The notes below the pieces were generated by a model, which saw only the letters and a list, made by a program, of their open reading frames with translations, was not told the DNA's origin and did not search any database. The position numbers and the translations under genes are program-made. From NCBI RefSeq assembly GCF_033568475.1, contig NC_133120.1:91096151-91160150 (forward strand): a stretch of DNA of 64,000 nucleotides, read 5' to 3'. The first letter of the stretch is position 1. Every line of letters starts with the position of its first letter. Origin of the DNA: Henckelia pumila. Lineage: Eukaryota > Streptophyta > Magnoliopsida > Lamiales > Gesneriaceae. Below, in pieces: positions 34,778 through 47,305 of this stretch.

Positions 34778-36631
34778 GAGGAGAGGCCTGTTGTTTTTTA
34801 AGGTCCTAAACCCATAGCCTAATTATCTTTTAATTTTAATTTTTTTTTAGATTAATTATCTTTTAGTTTCGATACTTTATTTATTTAATTTAATTTAATA
34901 AGTTATGTATGTTTTATATACATAAAAGAATTAGTGACGTGAATAATAAGTTGTATTTACTAAAGTACTAGTAATATGTTGGATATATAAATATATGTGA
35001 TAATTGCATAATTATAAGTCTATGAATTATTAGATGGAACGTATTATAATGAAAGACAAGATTGTGGGTTTATTAATTCCATCATGTCACCCCAAGCCAT
35101 TATAAAATAGGGAAAGTATAATTTTAATCTTATATTTTTATCCTCTCATAATTTTAATTTGGTCTTCTATATATGTCATAAAATTTCAGTACTTTTAGTC
35201 CAACATTTTTACTTTTATCAAACGTTTGTATAGTTTTTTCCCAAGTTGTGAAGATGTGGCATTAATGCACAGTAACATATCAATACGCAAGTCGAAAAAA
35301 AGATTAAAATTTTCGACAATTGAAAAATACATGACAATTTATGTTTTGCATCATCCCTATATCTATATGTACTTTACAATTTATTTAAAATCGCACTTCA
35401 AATAATTAATTCGATTTGAGAAAGTGTTTGAACTTTGAACCACAGATTTCAAAAAAAAAAAACACAAAATGAAAGTACGGTTAAAATTACTTAATTTGAT
35501 ATAGAGTAATTTTGAAATATTTCATTTGAATTTTGTCTATTTAATCAACTCAAGGGATTTGATCAATCCGAACATGCAAAGTGTATATTGGTAGAGCATA
35601 ATCAAGCAATATAGATCCAAAACAAGCCATACGTTGAAAAGGATATATATGAGAATATCTTATGATTTTTAACTCTAATATATATCAAACTAGTTGTCAT
35701 AAACCTCAAATTAAAATACACTATTTCGGAAATCCAAGGACTCGATCGTATAAATATGTAAAATACAGTATTTCCAATCTTAGCAAGAAAGAGAGCGAAA
35801 CGGATACTTAATTTAAAGTGAGTAAACAAAATTCCATACTCTATCTAATAAATACATATAGAAATATAGAATTATGCGGAAAACCGTATTCTATGAAAGC
35901 CGTATCTTCACGCCACATAATTTTGCCCAAAAAGAAGAATCAAATAGCCAAACGAGTTAAATTGTTATAGGTGTTCTTATCAGATGGGGCCATTCTTTTA
36001 ACATCGGTCGGCCCAGTACACTAGAGTAGGGCTTGAGAGTGTTGGGCCAAGGAAGTCGAGATTGGGCTAAAGTAGGAAGGCTGAGTTTGGGCTATCTGTT
36101 TTGGCAGAAAGAAGCCTCGGTCTCCTTAAATGCAACCAACTGATCTCAACTGAAAACACAATGGTGTGTGTACAAGCTCAACAAGATTCCAGAGTCGCCT
36201 ACTGATGGGGAGATACAAGAGGAAAGCAGGGACGCGATTGAATAGAAACGAAATAAAGGAAGTGATTGTGATAAGTTTCTGGAATATATTCTTGCGTGTG
36301 TTCTTAAGTTTGCATTTGATAGAGTTGAGAAGTGGCAAACTAATTAGTAAAGAACCCAACACAAATTATCAACCTCCCGGCCCGTACGCATGAATCATGC
36401 ATGTATATGGCACAAAAAGTTTTTACGGAAAGATGAAACTTAACCTTAACTTATTCGAATAAATGATAAAATATACTACAAGGGCTGATCCTAACATATA
36501 TAGGAGCTGGATGAAATGTCGTGTTCATATAGCTGATCATATGAGTGGAGATATTCTTGAAAATGATCTGCGCGCGCGATAACCCGCGGCACTTGTTGTT
36601 AATTTCTTAGCCTGATCTTGTGATCATGTTG
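34778..36631. other. Intergenic DNA between DUF4228 and the aminotransferase-like gene
   Basis: AT-rich, with a degenerate fold-back-like segment around 35110-35340. A more GC-rich, promoter-like block occurs at about 36000-36130 and a short possible coding fragment at 36170-36250. No complete gene is recognised. Confidence 0.5.
36000..36260 (+). other. Promoter-like block with site II (TGGGCY) motifs and possible small exon
   Basis: Several GGCCCA/TGGGCC/TGGGCT motifs sit within 120 bp (36008-36095), the type of element found in plant housekeeping promoters. About 50-100 bp downstream lies a short open stretch reading YKLNKIPESPTDGEIQEE. I do not recognise the peptide and no full gene can be built, so this may be the relic or start of a small gene. 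Confidence 0.3.
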
Positions 36632-37894
36632 TCACTCGTGCATTTGAGTGGACGAACAAGACGACATGTCAAATGATTTTCTCCTAACCAAGAGACAAGT
36701 CACCTTGGAAGAATTAGCATGCGTATTGTCAAGGCTACACAGCACAAAATCTGGCCTATGGAGGGCAAGATTAAGATGTTCTTCGCCTACTGGCAATTTG
36801 GTAGCATCCAGCAAGACGTGCCACGAGTTGCGATGCGCTTCTGATATCCAATGCATCGAATATCGGGTGCCATTCACTTCAGCTGGGTAAGAAAAGAGTC
36901 CCTTTGGTGCTGTTTTGCATTTCCTTCGGAAGTAATGGCTCAGCTGTGATCCCTTTATCCTCAAATTCAACCAAGTTTCTGGTGCCAAGATTACTCTTGA
37001 TTCCTTGTAGCTTGCGAATTCCCTTACGCTATCGGCTTCTTCTCCAAGAATGGTGAGATAGAAGTTCCCCTTGAAGAAAGGGTAACTTTCTCCTACCAAC
37101 ATCATTGCATCCTTGTAGTTTTGTGTAAAGAGGACTAGATATTCCTCGTCGGGCAATCCGCAATGTTTAAGAACTCTGTTTCGTGCTTGAATTTCAGGGA
37201 TGGAAATGAAGCTCCCGAGGAACGATGATTTCTTGGTGAGGATGCTAAGCAACGTCGATGGCTCCAGCTGCGTGTTTTCAAGATCGGTGAGGCTGGAAGG
37301 TGTGAATGAGTCTCTGGAAACAACCCCTCTTGGCGATTTTCGCTTGTCATCGGGTTGGAGTTGCGTGAGGTTTTCTTTGACACAGAGATCATAAAGGTCT
37401 GTTTTTTCTCCACCTTCTACGAGGGCATTCGAGTACTCGGGGTATTTCGCGATGACATATTGTTCCACATACTGCATTTCTGCTGGAGTTATCGGTCCCG
37501 ACCATCTGAGGTCCAGACCATGGAGTGTTGAAATGGCTTCTGCAACTATATGTGGAGGTATAACTCCATGTTTCTTCTGTTTCATTTCAAAGTAAAATCA
37601 AAGAGATGAATGATTAATTCTGATCAAAGGGTCATGAAATCATGATGAATCTTTCTACAGGGGTCTTTAATTACCTTAAGAACCATACTGCTTGGTCTCG
37701 CATTTTCAGCTGGCGATTTTGAAGCGAATAATGATTTTCTCATGTCTTCTTCCTTAGTTCCCTGATTCTCATGAAGCCAAAGAGCTACAAATCAAGATTT
37801 ATTCTCACTAGCTAATTAGGATCATAACAGAGATAATTCTCACCTTCATTTTCTGTGTGACATGACTAGTGCCGTTTTCTGCATTCTTCGCCAT
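36632..37894 (-). CDS. Class-V aminotransferase-like (MOCOS-like fold) protein, PLP lysine apparently lost
   Basis: Three exons on the minus strand (37844-37894, 37675-37767, 36632-37576) give about 362 residues. EYLVLFTQNYKDAMMLVGE, ESYPFFKGNFYLTIL, NGTRYSMHWISEAHRNSWHV and LLDATKL...HRPDFVLCS follow the order of the PLP-dependent class-V/molybdenum-cofactor-sulfurase-like superfamily of plants. Where the family has SFYK, with the Schiff-base lysine, this protein has SLDN (about residue 332), so it may not bind PLP covalently. The exon 2 acceptor (TCATGAG) is weak but is the only one keeping frame. Further 5' exons cannot be excluded. Function is unknown. Confidence 0.75.
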
Positions 37895-38802
37895 AATTGT
37901 TTGCAATGTTTCCCTACCCATAAACCGACTTCGGATCCGACGACTGGAACAGATTCGGAAAAAACACAGCAAAAAATATATGAATCACAATATAGTCGTC
38001 TCAAATCAGCAGCATGAAACTTAACTAGCACACAGTTGAATTGTTGCCCCGTGCATATTATAAATTTTCATGAACAAAATTCATCATATGCTAGTAGATG
38101 ATCACGTTGCAAACAATCAATTTCTCCTTAATTACTTAAGGTAGAGCAACGACAATAACAATGTTTTCTTCAACAGTAACAGCTAGAGAACTATTTCCAG
38201 TTTCATCGGACAACCATGGATTATTATTTGTTTGGCATGTACAGTGACATCACCTGGTTTTTATTTTCTTCTTATTTATGGGTTTTAAAATGCCTAAATG
38301 TGAACTATGATTATTTTTGGATCAATCTGTTGGTGTATAAAAAGGAATATCAAGTATTATTAATTCTGGAAAGGGATATATATATGTTTAGTACAATATC
38401 AAACGTTAGCATTTGAATTTAAAAATCTTGTTTAGAAAGTGACTGATGGAAGGCAACTTGACATCACCGGGGTGCTAAATTTAATGAAACCATTATTTTA
38501 ATATGAAAAATGTTACATGAACATTAATTTTGAAATTATTTACAAAATTTTCCAAAATACAATTTAAAAGAGTTTTTTGACATTGGAAATTGTCAATCTA
38601 ACCACCAACGTCCTCGATGTATTAAAATTGATTTGTGTATGTGTCAACTTGGGAAAGAAGAGTAAGATATATATAGTTCCGGCATTGAAATTTTCATTTT
38701 ATTAAATATAAATATACTTTTTCTTCTTTACTTGTAAGAAAGTATCACTTTGCAACATTTTGAAATAGGACCAAGCCAAACGAACCAATCAATATATGGT
38801 TG

Positions 38803-38946
38803 ATTCGACCCTACCCTATGGGTACTAACCCATGGAGTAGGTGGAATGATTTTATTGGTGCATATTATGTGGATCTATAATATGGATCCCATATTATATG
38901 CATTAATAAAATCATGATACCTGCCCCATGGGTTAGGGTCGAATTT
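38803..38946. repeat. Fold-back (MITE-like) inverted repeat
   Basis: Arms of about 65 bp face each other. ATTCGACCCTACCCTATGGG ... TGATTTTATTGGTGCATATT on the left is mirrored on the right by GCATTAATAAAATCATGATA ... CCATGGGTTAGGGTCGAAT, around a short centre. It encodes nothing and would form a strong hairpin. Confidence 0.8.
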
Positions 38947-39789
38947 TCCCCTATATATATAATTCTTTAATTTGTTGACTCTCATTTTTCATCTTTTTTT
39001 GGCGATTTGACTTCGTATGTCAGATGTTTTCGGGTAGTGGAAATATAATATTTAGTGAACTATATATAAAAGTAATTTACAATCATAATTTATTTCGATA
39101 CAACTGAGGAAAATAAATAAAATGCTGACTGGGAAACTCTAATTTCTCTAAAGCTATGCATATGATTTAGCATATGCTCCTTTTTGGACAGCATATTTGT
39201 TGATTTATACATCAAAGCAATATTTTATTTTATTTTATTTATTTTTTTTTTTACTTGAGCTTGGTTCATTGTGACACTGCCAGAGATCAAGTAATTCCTT
39301 ATTTATTTGTCATTGTTTATTGGAGTTCTCTACTTAACTACATTTCTTTGAAGCTTCCCCCAGATTGACCCAGCTTTATCACGGTTATTTTATTATTATT
39401 TTTTTTTTTTTTGAAAACCGGTTATTTTTCTACTTTAAAACGATAAATAATTTTTTTTAAAAAAAAATTCAAAAGGAATAATCAAATAGTATTATTATTA
39501 TTATCGGAAAATATATAGGATACGATAAAAATGAGCTGTACACAAAATGCATATTATATTCCATCAAATTCAGATTCATACTTGATTGGTAATTCAATAA
39601 TGAATTGGAGAATTTAATATTCTATTTATCTGACGTCATGTTTGATTTTTAATTAGGTTGGACAGTTAAATTATAAGTTTATAATTAAATATCAATAAAA
39701 AATTATAACATGTAAGTCAAGCGTAGGTTGATATATCTTGACATACAAATAATGCGACAACTCTCTAATAAAGGAACTAAGTTAATCAT

Positions 39790-40010
39790 TAATTTATATC
39801 TCAATAAATTTATTATTTATCACTTATAACTTTAATCTTTCGTAATTGTTTTTTTTTCAATTAAAAATAATTTAAAAGATCCATTTAACGTAAAGTACAT
39901 AAATTATTAGTCTAAATTATAGTTGCGGGTGATTGATATTTGATATTATCGATTAAAGTACTTGTCAGTTTCTTTAAATCAAATATATAATTTTTTTTAA
40001 AAAGTAGATA
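39790..40010. repeat. Dispersed AT-rich repeat, copy 1
   Basis: The segment TTATTTATCACTTATAACTT ... AAATTATAGTTGCGGGTGATTG resembles 62855-63115 in the same orientation, with moderate divergence. No coding capacity; class unknown. Confidence 0.6.
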
Positions 40011-40132
40011 TTTCAATAAATTATATTTAATTTTTTTGTTGCTCGATCGGAAAAGGTAACTTGAAACAGGAAAAACTATAATGCAACAAATTTACAAAAG
40101 AACGATCCAATAATTTCAACAAAACTTGGCTT

Positions 40133-40356
40133 TGTAAGAGGTAAAGAAGAATGAATAATAATAAGTTGTGAAAATAAAGTGTATATTATCTTTCCATTAC
40201 CGAGGATATATATACAACAAGAAGAATAATTAATAAGAGAAAGTGAGTGATTCTCTACCACTAATCGAGCTTGTGATTCCTCTAATTATGTAGAATATTT
40301 ACAGCTAACAGATTACATAATATACAATTTATCCTTAACTAATGCTTTCCTTAATA
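40133..40356 (-). repeat. 3' LTR of the young copia element
   Basis: 224 bp, TGTAAGAGG ... CCTTAATA as read on the plus strand. It is identical to 44736-44959 by eye. Confidence 0.95.
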
Positions 40357-43300
40357 TGCCCCCTCAAGATGGTGGCTCTTGGGAGGACACCAATCTTGAC
40401 TCGAAGTTTCTCGAGACGTTGTTGAGATAGTGGCTTAGTAAGTCCATCGGCCAGTTGATCTTCTGAAGAAACATGGGAAACTCGAAGCATACCACTTTGT
40501 ACTTTTTCGCGAACAAAATGAAAATCAATAGCAATATGTTTCATCCGAGAATGAAAGACGGGATTGGCACATAAATATGTGGCGCCAATATTATCACAAT
40601 AAACGGTTGGGGTTGGAGAGAGGTGAACTCCTAGTTCATGTAACAATGATTGTAGCCAAGTGATTTCAGCAGTGACAGAGGCTACAGCTCGATATTCTGC
40701 TTCAGTGGAAGAACGTGCCACAGTGCGTTGTTTCTTTGAGCTCCATGAAATAGCATTATGTCCGAGAAAAATGACATGTGCACTTGTCGAGGTGCGGTCG
40801 TCAGTGTTACCGGCCCAATCAGCATCCGAAAAACCATGGAGTAATAAGGGAGAATTCTTGCGAAGAAACAAACCATGATGTATAGTTCCTTGAAGATAAC
40901 GGAGTAATCTTTTGACCGCTGTCCAATGTTCGGTAGTTGGGTGATGCATGAATTGTGATAATTTATTGACAGAAAACGCAATATCGGGGCGTGTAAGTGA
41001 TAGGTACTGCAAGCCACCAACAATAGAACGATATTCTGTGGCATCAGTGAGTGAGGTGCCATCAAGTAAACTTGGCACATGATTAGGAGACATGGGTGTC
41101 TGAACATGTTTTGCATTGAGCATGTTGGCCTTTTGTAAGAGATCATGGATATACTTGTGCTGAGATAAGAAAATACCATGAGTGGATGGGATGACTTCGA
41201 CACCGAGAAAGTAGGAGAGAGTGCCAAGATCTTTGATGGAGAATTTGTTGGCAAGTTGGGTGGTGAACCTGCCTAGAAGGCCATCATCATTACCTGTCAG
41301 GATTAAATCATCGACATACACTAAAAGGTACAAGGTGAGATGCATATGATTATAGATAAACAAAGAGGCATCTGTCTTGGAATTCACAAACCCAATTGAT
41401 AGCAGAAATTGGCGAAGCTCATTGTACCAAGCTCTTGGGGCTTGTTTTAATCCATAGAGAGCTTTCTTGAGTTGACAGACAAATGTTGGATTGTTCTTGT
41501 CAATGAAGCCTGGGGGTTGAATCATATAGACATCTTCAGTTAGGTGTCCATGAAGAAAAGCATTATTGACATCCATTTGCTTGAGAGGCCACCCTTTGGA
41601 GATAGCAAGACTGAGTACAAGACGCACTGTGGTAGGTTTGATGACAGGACTAAATGTCTCATGGTAATCGATGCCTGGTCGTTGGTGAAAGCCCTTGGCA
41701 ACTAGCCTAGCCTTGAAGCGATCGATGGAACCATCAGGATGGTGTTTGATGCGAAACACCCATTTACATCCAATCAGATTCTGTGAACTGTTCGGAGGAA
41801 CAAGCTGCCAAGTTCCATTACGTAAGAGAGCAGTAAACTCATCGGACATGGCTGCCCTCCATTGAGGATGTTTCATGGCCTGGGAGACAGATGTGGGTTC
41901 GATGTGGGCTGAGGAATGAGTGGTGGTCAAGCTAAGCTTGGTGAGAGGTTTGTGTATGTGATTTTTGGCTCGAGTGCGCATTTGATGAGTATTGTGGGGT
42001 GAGGAGGGCTTGGCTGGTTGGGATGAGGATGGTGATAAGGATGGTGCTTCCGACGACATGCTATGGAGATTGCGAGAGAAATATTGAGTAGGGGTGGCCA
42101 CATGATCACCAGAGTCTACCTGTGGGGAAATAAGGCTGGGATCGGACGGGCTTTGAGAAGTAGTGGGAATGTGGGATATAACAGTAGCAGGTGGTGTAGT
42201 GTGTAAAAGAATAACCTCAGGTAACAAATTTTGATGATTGAATCTGAAATCAGAGGATGATGAATATTGAGGTGGGGATGGAGCATTATGTGAGGAGGAG
42301 TGGAAATTAGGAAGATTTGTCGGTATCCATTCTTGGAAAGTAGTACTAAGCGGACGAGGAAGTGAGAGAGATTGATGCGAGAAGGGAAAGATTGTTTCGA
42401 CAAATGTGACATGGCGGGAGACAAAAATTTTCTTTGATATTGGTTCATAACATTGATATGCACTTTGTGTGGAGGAGTAACCAAGAAGAACGCAGGGTTT
42501 CGAGCGAGATTCAAGTTTGTGAGATCCATATGGCCGAAGCCACGGATAACAGAGACATCCGAACACCTTTAGCCTTGAATAGTTGGGTGTGGTGTTAAAT
42601 AGTTTTTCAAAGGAACATTTCATATCGAGATTAACCTTTGGCATTCGATTAATGAGATAGACGGCGGTAGAAAAAGCATGTGGCCAGAAAGAGATTGGCA
42701 TGTGCGCATGTTGAAGTAGTGTAAGACCAGTCTCGACGATGTGTCGGTGACGGCGTTCGGAAAAGCCGTTAAGCTCAGGTGTGTGTGGGGGGGTGGTGAG
42801 ATGAGAGATACCATTGGTGGCCAGAAAAGATTTAAGAGATATATACTCGCCACCATTGTCTGTATAAAGAGTGATGATGGCTTTGTTAAAATATTTTTCC
42901 ACAAGAGCTTTGAAGCGGATAAAAACGTCAAAAACATCAGATTTGCGCTTAAGATGATAAAGCCAAATATAGCGAGTGTAATGATCTACGAAAACGATAT
43001 AGTATTTATAATCATCATACGAAACAACGGGGGAGGTCCACACATCAGAGTATATTAACTCAAGAGGACGAGAACTTGACAGTGAGGAAATTGAAAATGA
43101 CAATTTATGTGTTTTATTGCAGTGACAAGAATTACAAGCGAAGCTTGACTCTGAAGGAGATGACACGGGCAAGCTTTTATTGGAAATTAAATGACGCAAA
43201 ATACTTGAAGATGGATGACCAAGGCGATGATGCCATTGGTTGGCAGAAGCTTTTATTGACGAAAAGGCAATTACAGGTTTTGTTGATGGTGATACATGCG

Positions 43301-44687
43301 GCCACTCATAAACACCATCTCTAGTCGCTCCTTCCAATAGCGTTGCCCCCGTACGAAGATCCTTCACAAAAAATGAGGATGGTAAAAATTCAATTGATGC
43401 ATGATTATTGGAGCAAAATTGAGAAACAGAAATGAGATTCTTTTTCATAGAGGGAACACATAAAACATTATCTAAAAGAAAGGGTTTAGAAGAAGAAGGC
43501 AGTGTTGTTGAACCGCTATGAGTGATAGGTAAGCCTGTGCCGTCTCCGATATGTATGTTTTCAGTCACAGGATATTCCGAGTGAAGGGACAGATTTCGTA
43601 GATCGGATGTGACATGGTGTGATGCACCGGAGTCGAGTAGCCATTCTGTTTCAGAAGGAGCAAGTGGAGAGGCTGGATAGGCTTGAGGGGTGGCAAAGTG
43701 TGCTTGGTATATGGGAGTGTTGTTTGGATTTTTACTAGGTTGAGGGTTGGGAGACCAAGGTATGCATTTAAACGTAGGGCAACGTTTGGCAGAGTGACCG
43801 TGTTCGCTACATAATTGACACTTGCCAAGGTATGGACGGGGATGTGTGGCAGAAGAGAGAGGTTGGGAAGGATATGTAGATGTATTTCCGGGAAATCGAG
43901 GACGATGGTTTTTGGTATTTTCCGGTGTGTAATATGTGCGGTTTGGTGGTGGCTTTTGTGATTGAAAATGAGATGATTTTTGTGTGGGGTTGGCTGAGGC
44001 AGGCATGTGAGGAATGCTAGCTTTCTTCTGTGCTTCATACTTGAGGTGTGCTTCAAAATTGATGAGTTTTTCATGCAGTTCTTCAAACGTAACAGAGCTT
44101 TCGCGAACATGCATAGCCGAACAAAGATCTTTGTATTCTTCATCAAGGCCACTTAAGATTTTCAACACGATATCATCATTATCAATAGGATGATTGAGCA
44201 TGGAGAGTTCATCGGCAATGACTTTAACATGTTGCATGTAGTCGGTTATTGACTGTGTCCCTTTTGTGAGAATTCGAAGGTCTTCTTTTAATTGTGTAAT
44301 TCGACCTCGAGAGGGTTTGGCATATGTGTTGGTAAGAATATTCCACGCTTCTCTTGATGTAAGAGAAGATGCAATAAAAGGAACAAGATTTGGAGAGATA
44401 GAATTGGCTATAGCACTGAGTATTAGTTGGTCTTGTCGTATCCAAAGAGTATAATCTGGGTTTGTAGTGACACCCTCTGCAGTTTTGATGTTTTGTGGAG
44501 GACAAGGTTTGGATCCATCAATGAATCCCATAAGGTCATAGCCTATGAGGATTGCTTGAAATTGGAATCGCCATGATGAATAATTAGTGGATGTAAGTTT
44601 GACAGAGATTTGTGTGTTGGCATTGATGGAGAAGATGGATGAAGGACTATTGTGAGAATTGATAATTGTGGATTGTGATTCGGCCAT
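40335..44687 (-). CDS. Copia gag-pol polyprotein
   Basis: A single open frame of about 1450 residues, taking the methionine of MAESQST at 44687 as start; the frame stays open further upstream into the LTR. Domains in order: gag/UBN2-like ([20 protein letters not shown]), CCHC knuckle ([14 protein letters not shown]), protease ([10 protein letters not shown]), GAG-pre-integrase (WHHRLGHPS), integrase core ([12 protein letters not shown]), reverse transcriptase ([27 protein letters not shown]) and RNase H ([28 protein letters not shown]). The stop lies just inside the 3' LTR. Order and length are those of compact single-frame copia elements of the Ale/Retrofit kind. It looks whole. Confidence 0.95.
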   Translation of the reverse strand: MAESQSTIINSHNSPSSIFSINANTQISVKLTSTNYSSWRFQFQAILIGYDLMGFIDGSKPCPPQNIKTAEGVTTNPDYTLWIRQDQLILSAIANSISPNLVPFIASSLTSREAWNILTNTYAKPSRGRITQLKEDLRILTKGTQSITDYMQHVKVIADELSMLNHPIDNDDIVLKILSGLDEEYKDLCSAMHVRESSVTFEELHEKLINFEAHLKYEAQKKASIPHMPASANPTQKSSHFQSQKPPPNRTYYTPENTKNHRPRFPGNTSTYPSQPLSSATHPRPYLGKCQLCSEHGHSAKRCPTFKCIPWSPNPQPSKNPNNTPIYQAHFATPQAYPASPLAPSETEWLLDSGASHHVTSDLRNLSLHSEYPVTENIHIGDGTGLPITHSGSTTLPSSSKPFLLDNVLCVPSMKKNLISVSQFCSNNHASIEFLPSSFFVKDLRTGATLLEGATRDGVYEWPHVSPSTKPVIAFSSIKASANQWHHRLGHPSSSILRHLISNKSLPVSSPSESSFACNSCHCNKTHKLSFSISSLSSSRPLELIYSDVWTSPVVSYDDYKYYIVFVDHYTRYIWLYHLKRKSDVFDVFIRFKALVEKYFNKAIITLYTDNGGEYISLKSFLATNGISHLTTPPHTPELNGFSERRHRHIVETGLTLLQHAHMPISFWPHAFSTAVYLINRMPKVNLDMKCSFEKLFNTTPNYSRLKVFGCLCYPWLRPYGSHKLESRSKPCVLLGYSSTQSAYQCYEPISKKIFVSRHVTFVETIFPFSHQSLSLPRPLSTTFQEWIPTNLPNFHSSSHNAPSPPQYSSSSDFRFNHQNLLPEVILLHTTPPATVISHIPTTSQSPSDPSLISPQVDSGDHVATPTQYFSRNLHSMSSEAPSLSPSSSQPAKPSSPHNTHQMRTRAKNHIHKPLTKLSLTTTHSSAHIEPTSVSQAMKHPQWRAAMSDEFTALLRNGTWQLVPPNSSQNLIGCKWVFRIKHHPDGSIDRFKARLVAKGFHQRPGIDYHETFSPVIKPTTVRLVLSLAISKGWPLKQMDVNNAFLHGHLTEDVYMIQPPGFIDKNNPTFVCQLKKALYGLKQAPRAWYNELRQFLLSIGFVNSKTDASLFIYNHMHLTLYLLVYVDDLILTGNDDGLLGRFTTQLANKFSIKDLGTLSYFLGVEVIPSTHGIFLSQHKYIHDLLQKANMLNAKHVQTPMSPNHVPSLLDGTSLTDATEYRSIVGGLQYLSLTRPDIAFSVNKLSQFMHHPTTEHWTAVKRLLRYLQGTIHHGLFLRKNSPLLLHGFSDADWAGNTDDRTSTSAHVIFLGHNAISWSSKKQRTVARSSTEAEYRAVASVTAEITWLQSLLHELGVHLSPTPTVYCDNIGATYLCANPVFHSRMKHIAIDFHFVREKVQSGMLRVSHVSSEDQLADGLTKPLSQQRLEKLRVKIGVLPRATILRGHIKESIS
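40357..40368 (-). other. Polypurine tract of the young copia element
   Basis: The minus strand reads CTTGAGGGGGCA immediately before the 3' LTR, the usual primer site for plus-strand synthesis. Confidence 0.85.
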
Positions 44688-44723
44688 TTGGAGAGGATCG
44701 AGACTCGTTTGAGTAATTTTGAT

Positions 44724-44735
44724 GCTCTGATACCA
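44724..44735 (-). other. Primer-binding site, initiator Met-tRNA
   Basis: The minus strand reads TGGTATCAGAGC directly after the 5' LTR, the classic plant copia primer site complementary to initiator Met-tRNA. Confidence 0.95.
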
Positions 44736-44959
44736 TGTAAGAGGTAAAGAAGAATGAATAATAATAAGTTGTGAAAATAAAGTGTATATTATCTTTCCAT
44801 TACCGAGGATATATATACAACAAGAAGAATAATTAATAAGAGAAAGTGAGTGATTCTCTACCACTAATCGAGCTTGTGATTCCTCTAATTATGTAGAATA
44901 TTTACAGCTAACAGATTACATAATATACAATTTATCCTTAACTAATGCTTTCCTTAATA
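44736..44959 (-). repeat. 5' LTR of the young copia element
   Basis: 224 bp, identical by eye to 40133-40356. It contains a TATATATA segment in the position of a promoter. Confidence 0.95.
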
Positions 44960-45105
44960 GGCTTGACAACCATGTATTCGATTGAATTATTGTGAAGTTT
45001 CGAACCAAGTGTAAGAATTACAATCTGGGAAAAAAAATATCGCTCGCGTGACTCGCGCTTGAGGAGCGGAAGTAAAGAAATCCTTGGTAGAACAAAAAAA
45101 GAAAA

Positions 45106-47305
45106 CTATTCCTTCAGCCACGGCTCTTGTACCGGTGTCCATTCGCATAGCTCTCCTTCTTTGAACCATAGAGCTGCAGAAGAGAAACCCCACATGAAAA
45201 CAGTTTACAAAGGTGCTAGATGCAAAAGGGTTTTTGCGACACAAACGTTAGACGCAAAATTTCATGCCATAGGTATACCGGCCAGTTTGTCTGAGAACAT
45301 CTCGAGGCTCGAGTGCAACCTAAAATTCAACCATTTAAATCACTACTTAAATCTACATATATTTGTTCTGCAATGCAGAATGGTTCCTTTCCACTTCATC
45401 CAGGAGTGATTGATTAATGTGGATAATCTAGCTCCTGTTGTCAAGACTCATTCATCAATATCAATAACAGCATATCATATGTCCAATAGTGCACATGGTT
45501 CCTTCCCACCACTTGGAACTCATTCAACTTCTCCTCTCACATTTAGTATATATCAGAATTCACATGAATAAATGAGTTCCTGATCTACACTTTTCACATG
45601 TGTATAGGTGGGTACAGAGTCTACAGACAAAGATGATATTCCAGTCACTAACTCTCTACTAAGAAATTTCAGCAAAAAGTTATATATATGATCATGTTTT
45701 CACATTCAAACATGCAACAAAGACTTTGAGATATTACACTGAGATAAAGCGAATGGAGTGGATAGATTTACCTATTTCACGTTTTCCGTTCTCGGGACTG
45801 TCACTTCCATGAACCACATTCCTGCCAATTCAATGACCAAAGTGAATCGCTAAAAGACAGAGAAGAACACTAGACTCGATTCCATTGCCAAAAAAATCGA
45901 TTTCACAGAAGAGGTTTCTACCTTCCAGTTTGAACAGCAAGGTCCCCTCTAATTGTACCCGGTTCAGCATTAAGAGGATTTGTTGCACCGATTAACTTTC
46001 GGGCTGATGCAACAACACCAACGCCTTCCCATGCCTTGCCAAAATTGTTCAAGCCACAACAGTCAATACCTTCAAAGGAATATATTACCTCACAAAAGTA
46101 ATGAGTTTAAAGATTATGAAAGAGATGAATCATACCATACAAACAACAGGACCAGAAGTAATATATTCAATAAGTTTTGGGAAAAACGGCTTTGATTGCA
46201 GATCCTTGTAATGTTCCTAGCCACCGATATTATTAATATACACAGAAACGGCACCAGTTAGTCACTTCTCAAAGACTATGAAGCCACCAACTCACATACA
46301 AAAATAAGTTTGGAACTGATATAATTACTTGTTACAAGTATGCATTAAGAAGCGTGGATTGCAGACCAGTTGGAAGTGGCACATTCAGAGAAAAACATTT
46401 CAATCATAATGCATAATTTACTGAAATATTGGTTCTCCAAAACATGACCATGTCCAACTTCAACTTAAGCCTGACTGTGAAACTAGCAGCATTGAACTAA
46501 AATGTAAATGTTTACATAACACAGACCTGTGCCAATTCTTTGGGGCATTGAAAGAGCTTCAATCCAGTTAACTGAAACCCCTTCCTCTCAAACCTGGAAA
46601 TTATCTCTCCAACCTACAGAAGAAGTAGGAATGAAACCACACCTCACAAGAATCACTTGCAAATAAATTTCAACCAAAAAAAAAAAAAAAAAAAACTTTG
46701 TGACTAATTCAATAACATCGATGCGCGTAAAGTTAAAAAGTTCAAATTAAAGGGAAAGAGAAAAAGAAATCTAAAAAGACCGACCAAAAACAAAGGCCGC
46801 CTCATACAGTTCACTTTTCCGAACAAAAAAAAAAAAAAAAACCAAACCCAAGGAAAAATTTCGAAACCGCAAATAAAGCTAACAAACATTTCAGACTTTT
46901 GCAAAAAGATAGAAATCTTACAAGCCCTCTTTGAACCCCATCCGGCTTAATCATTATATAAGTCTCCTCCACTTCCTGTGCAGCATAAAAAAATGAAGAA
47001 AAAAAAAAGGTAAAAACTCACAAGAAATTTAATAAGACAGATACAAGAACATTAATGCGTACACATACCAAGGAAGCAACCAAATGAGGAAGAAAGACGC
47101 GGGTTTTGTGGGATTTCTTGGATGCATAGTGAGAAGACAAGGAACAGGCGAAAAGATGGGATTGTGGCCGGAATACGGCGAGGCGGGCGGCTTGCAGGTG
47201 GGTGGGTGCGCAGGATAAGCGGACATCTCTTGCGGTTGGTGAGGTAAGCGAAGTTGAAGTATAGGGAGTCGCAGCTCCTCCGCAGGCCATGGCTACACAA
47301 TCCAT
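45106..47305 (-). CDS. NDPK2: Chloroplast nucleoside diphosphate kinase 2
   Basis: Seven minus-strand exons (47069-47305, 46922-46975, 46527-46613, 46136-46216, 45922-46034, 45772-45821, 45106-45173) close in frame to about 229 residues. The first exon encodes a Ser/Arg-rich transit peptide. [56 protein letters not shown] and the active-site NVVHGSDS (phospho-His at about residue 195) are fully conserved, so it should be active. NDPK moves the gamma-phosphate from NTP to NDP. The plastid isoform is also linked to phytochrome and oxidative-stress signalling. An alternative downstream ATG (MACGG) lies five residues into the protein. A young copia element begins about 140 bp after the stop codon. 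Confidence 0.96.

Larger units (their letters stand above)
37895..40127. other. Intergenic DNA, AT-rich with fold-back and dispersed repeats
   Basis: No gene is recognised. A fold-back element lies at 38803-38946 and a dispersed repeat at about 39790-40010. The remainder is AT-rich with homopolymer runs. Confidence 0.5.
40133..44959 (-). mobile_element. Ty1/copia LTR retrotransposon, looks whole, very young
   Basis: The 4.83-kb element has two 224-bp LTRs (40133-40356 and 44736-44959) in which I see no difference. A 5-bp target duplication (GGCTT at 40128-40132 and 44960-44964) flanks it. A perfect initiator-Met-tRNA primer-binding site and a purine tract each abut an LTR. One long open frame spans gag to RNase H. 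Identical LTRs imply a recent insertion, well under a million years. It inserted about 140 bp beyond the stop codon of the NDPK2 gene in the same orientation, so it probably interrupts or adjoins that gene's 3' UTR. Confidence 0.97.

Noticed and set aside
36648-37394. Plus-strand open frames over the aminotransferase-like gene
   Set aside because: They are antisense shadows of a conserved minus-strand exon.
40660-44505. Several open frames on both strands within the young copia element
   Set aside because: They are shadow frames of the gag-pol coding region.
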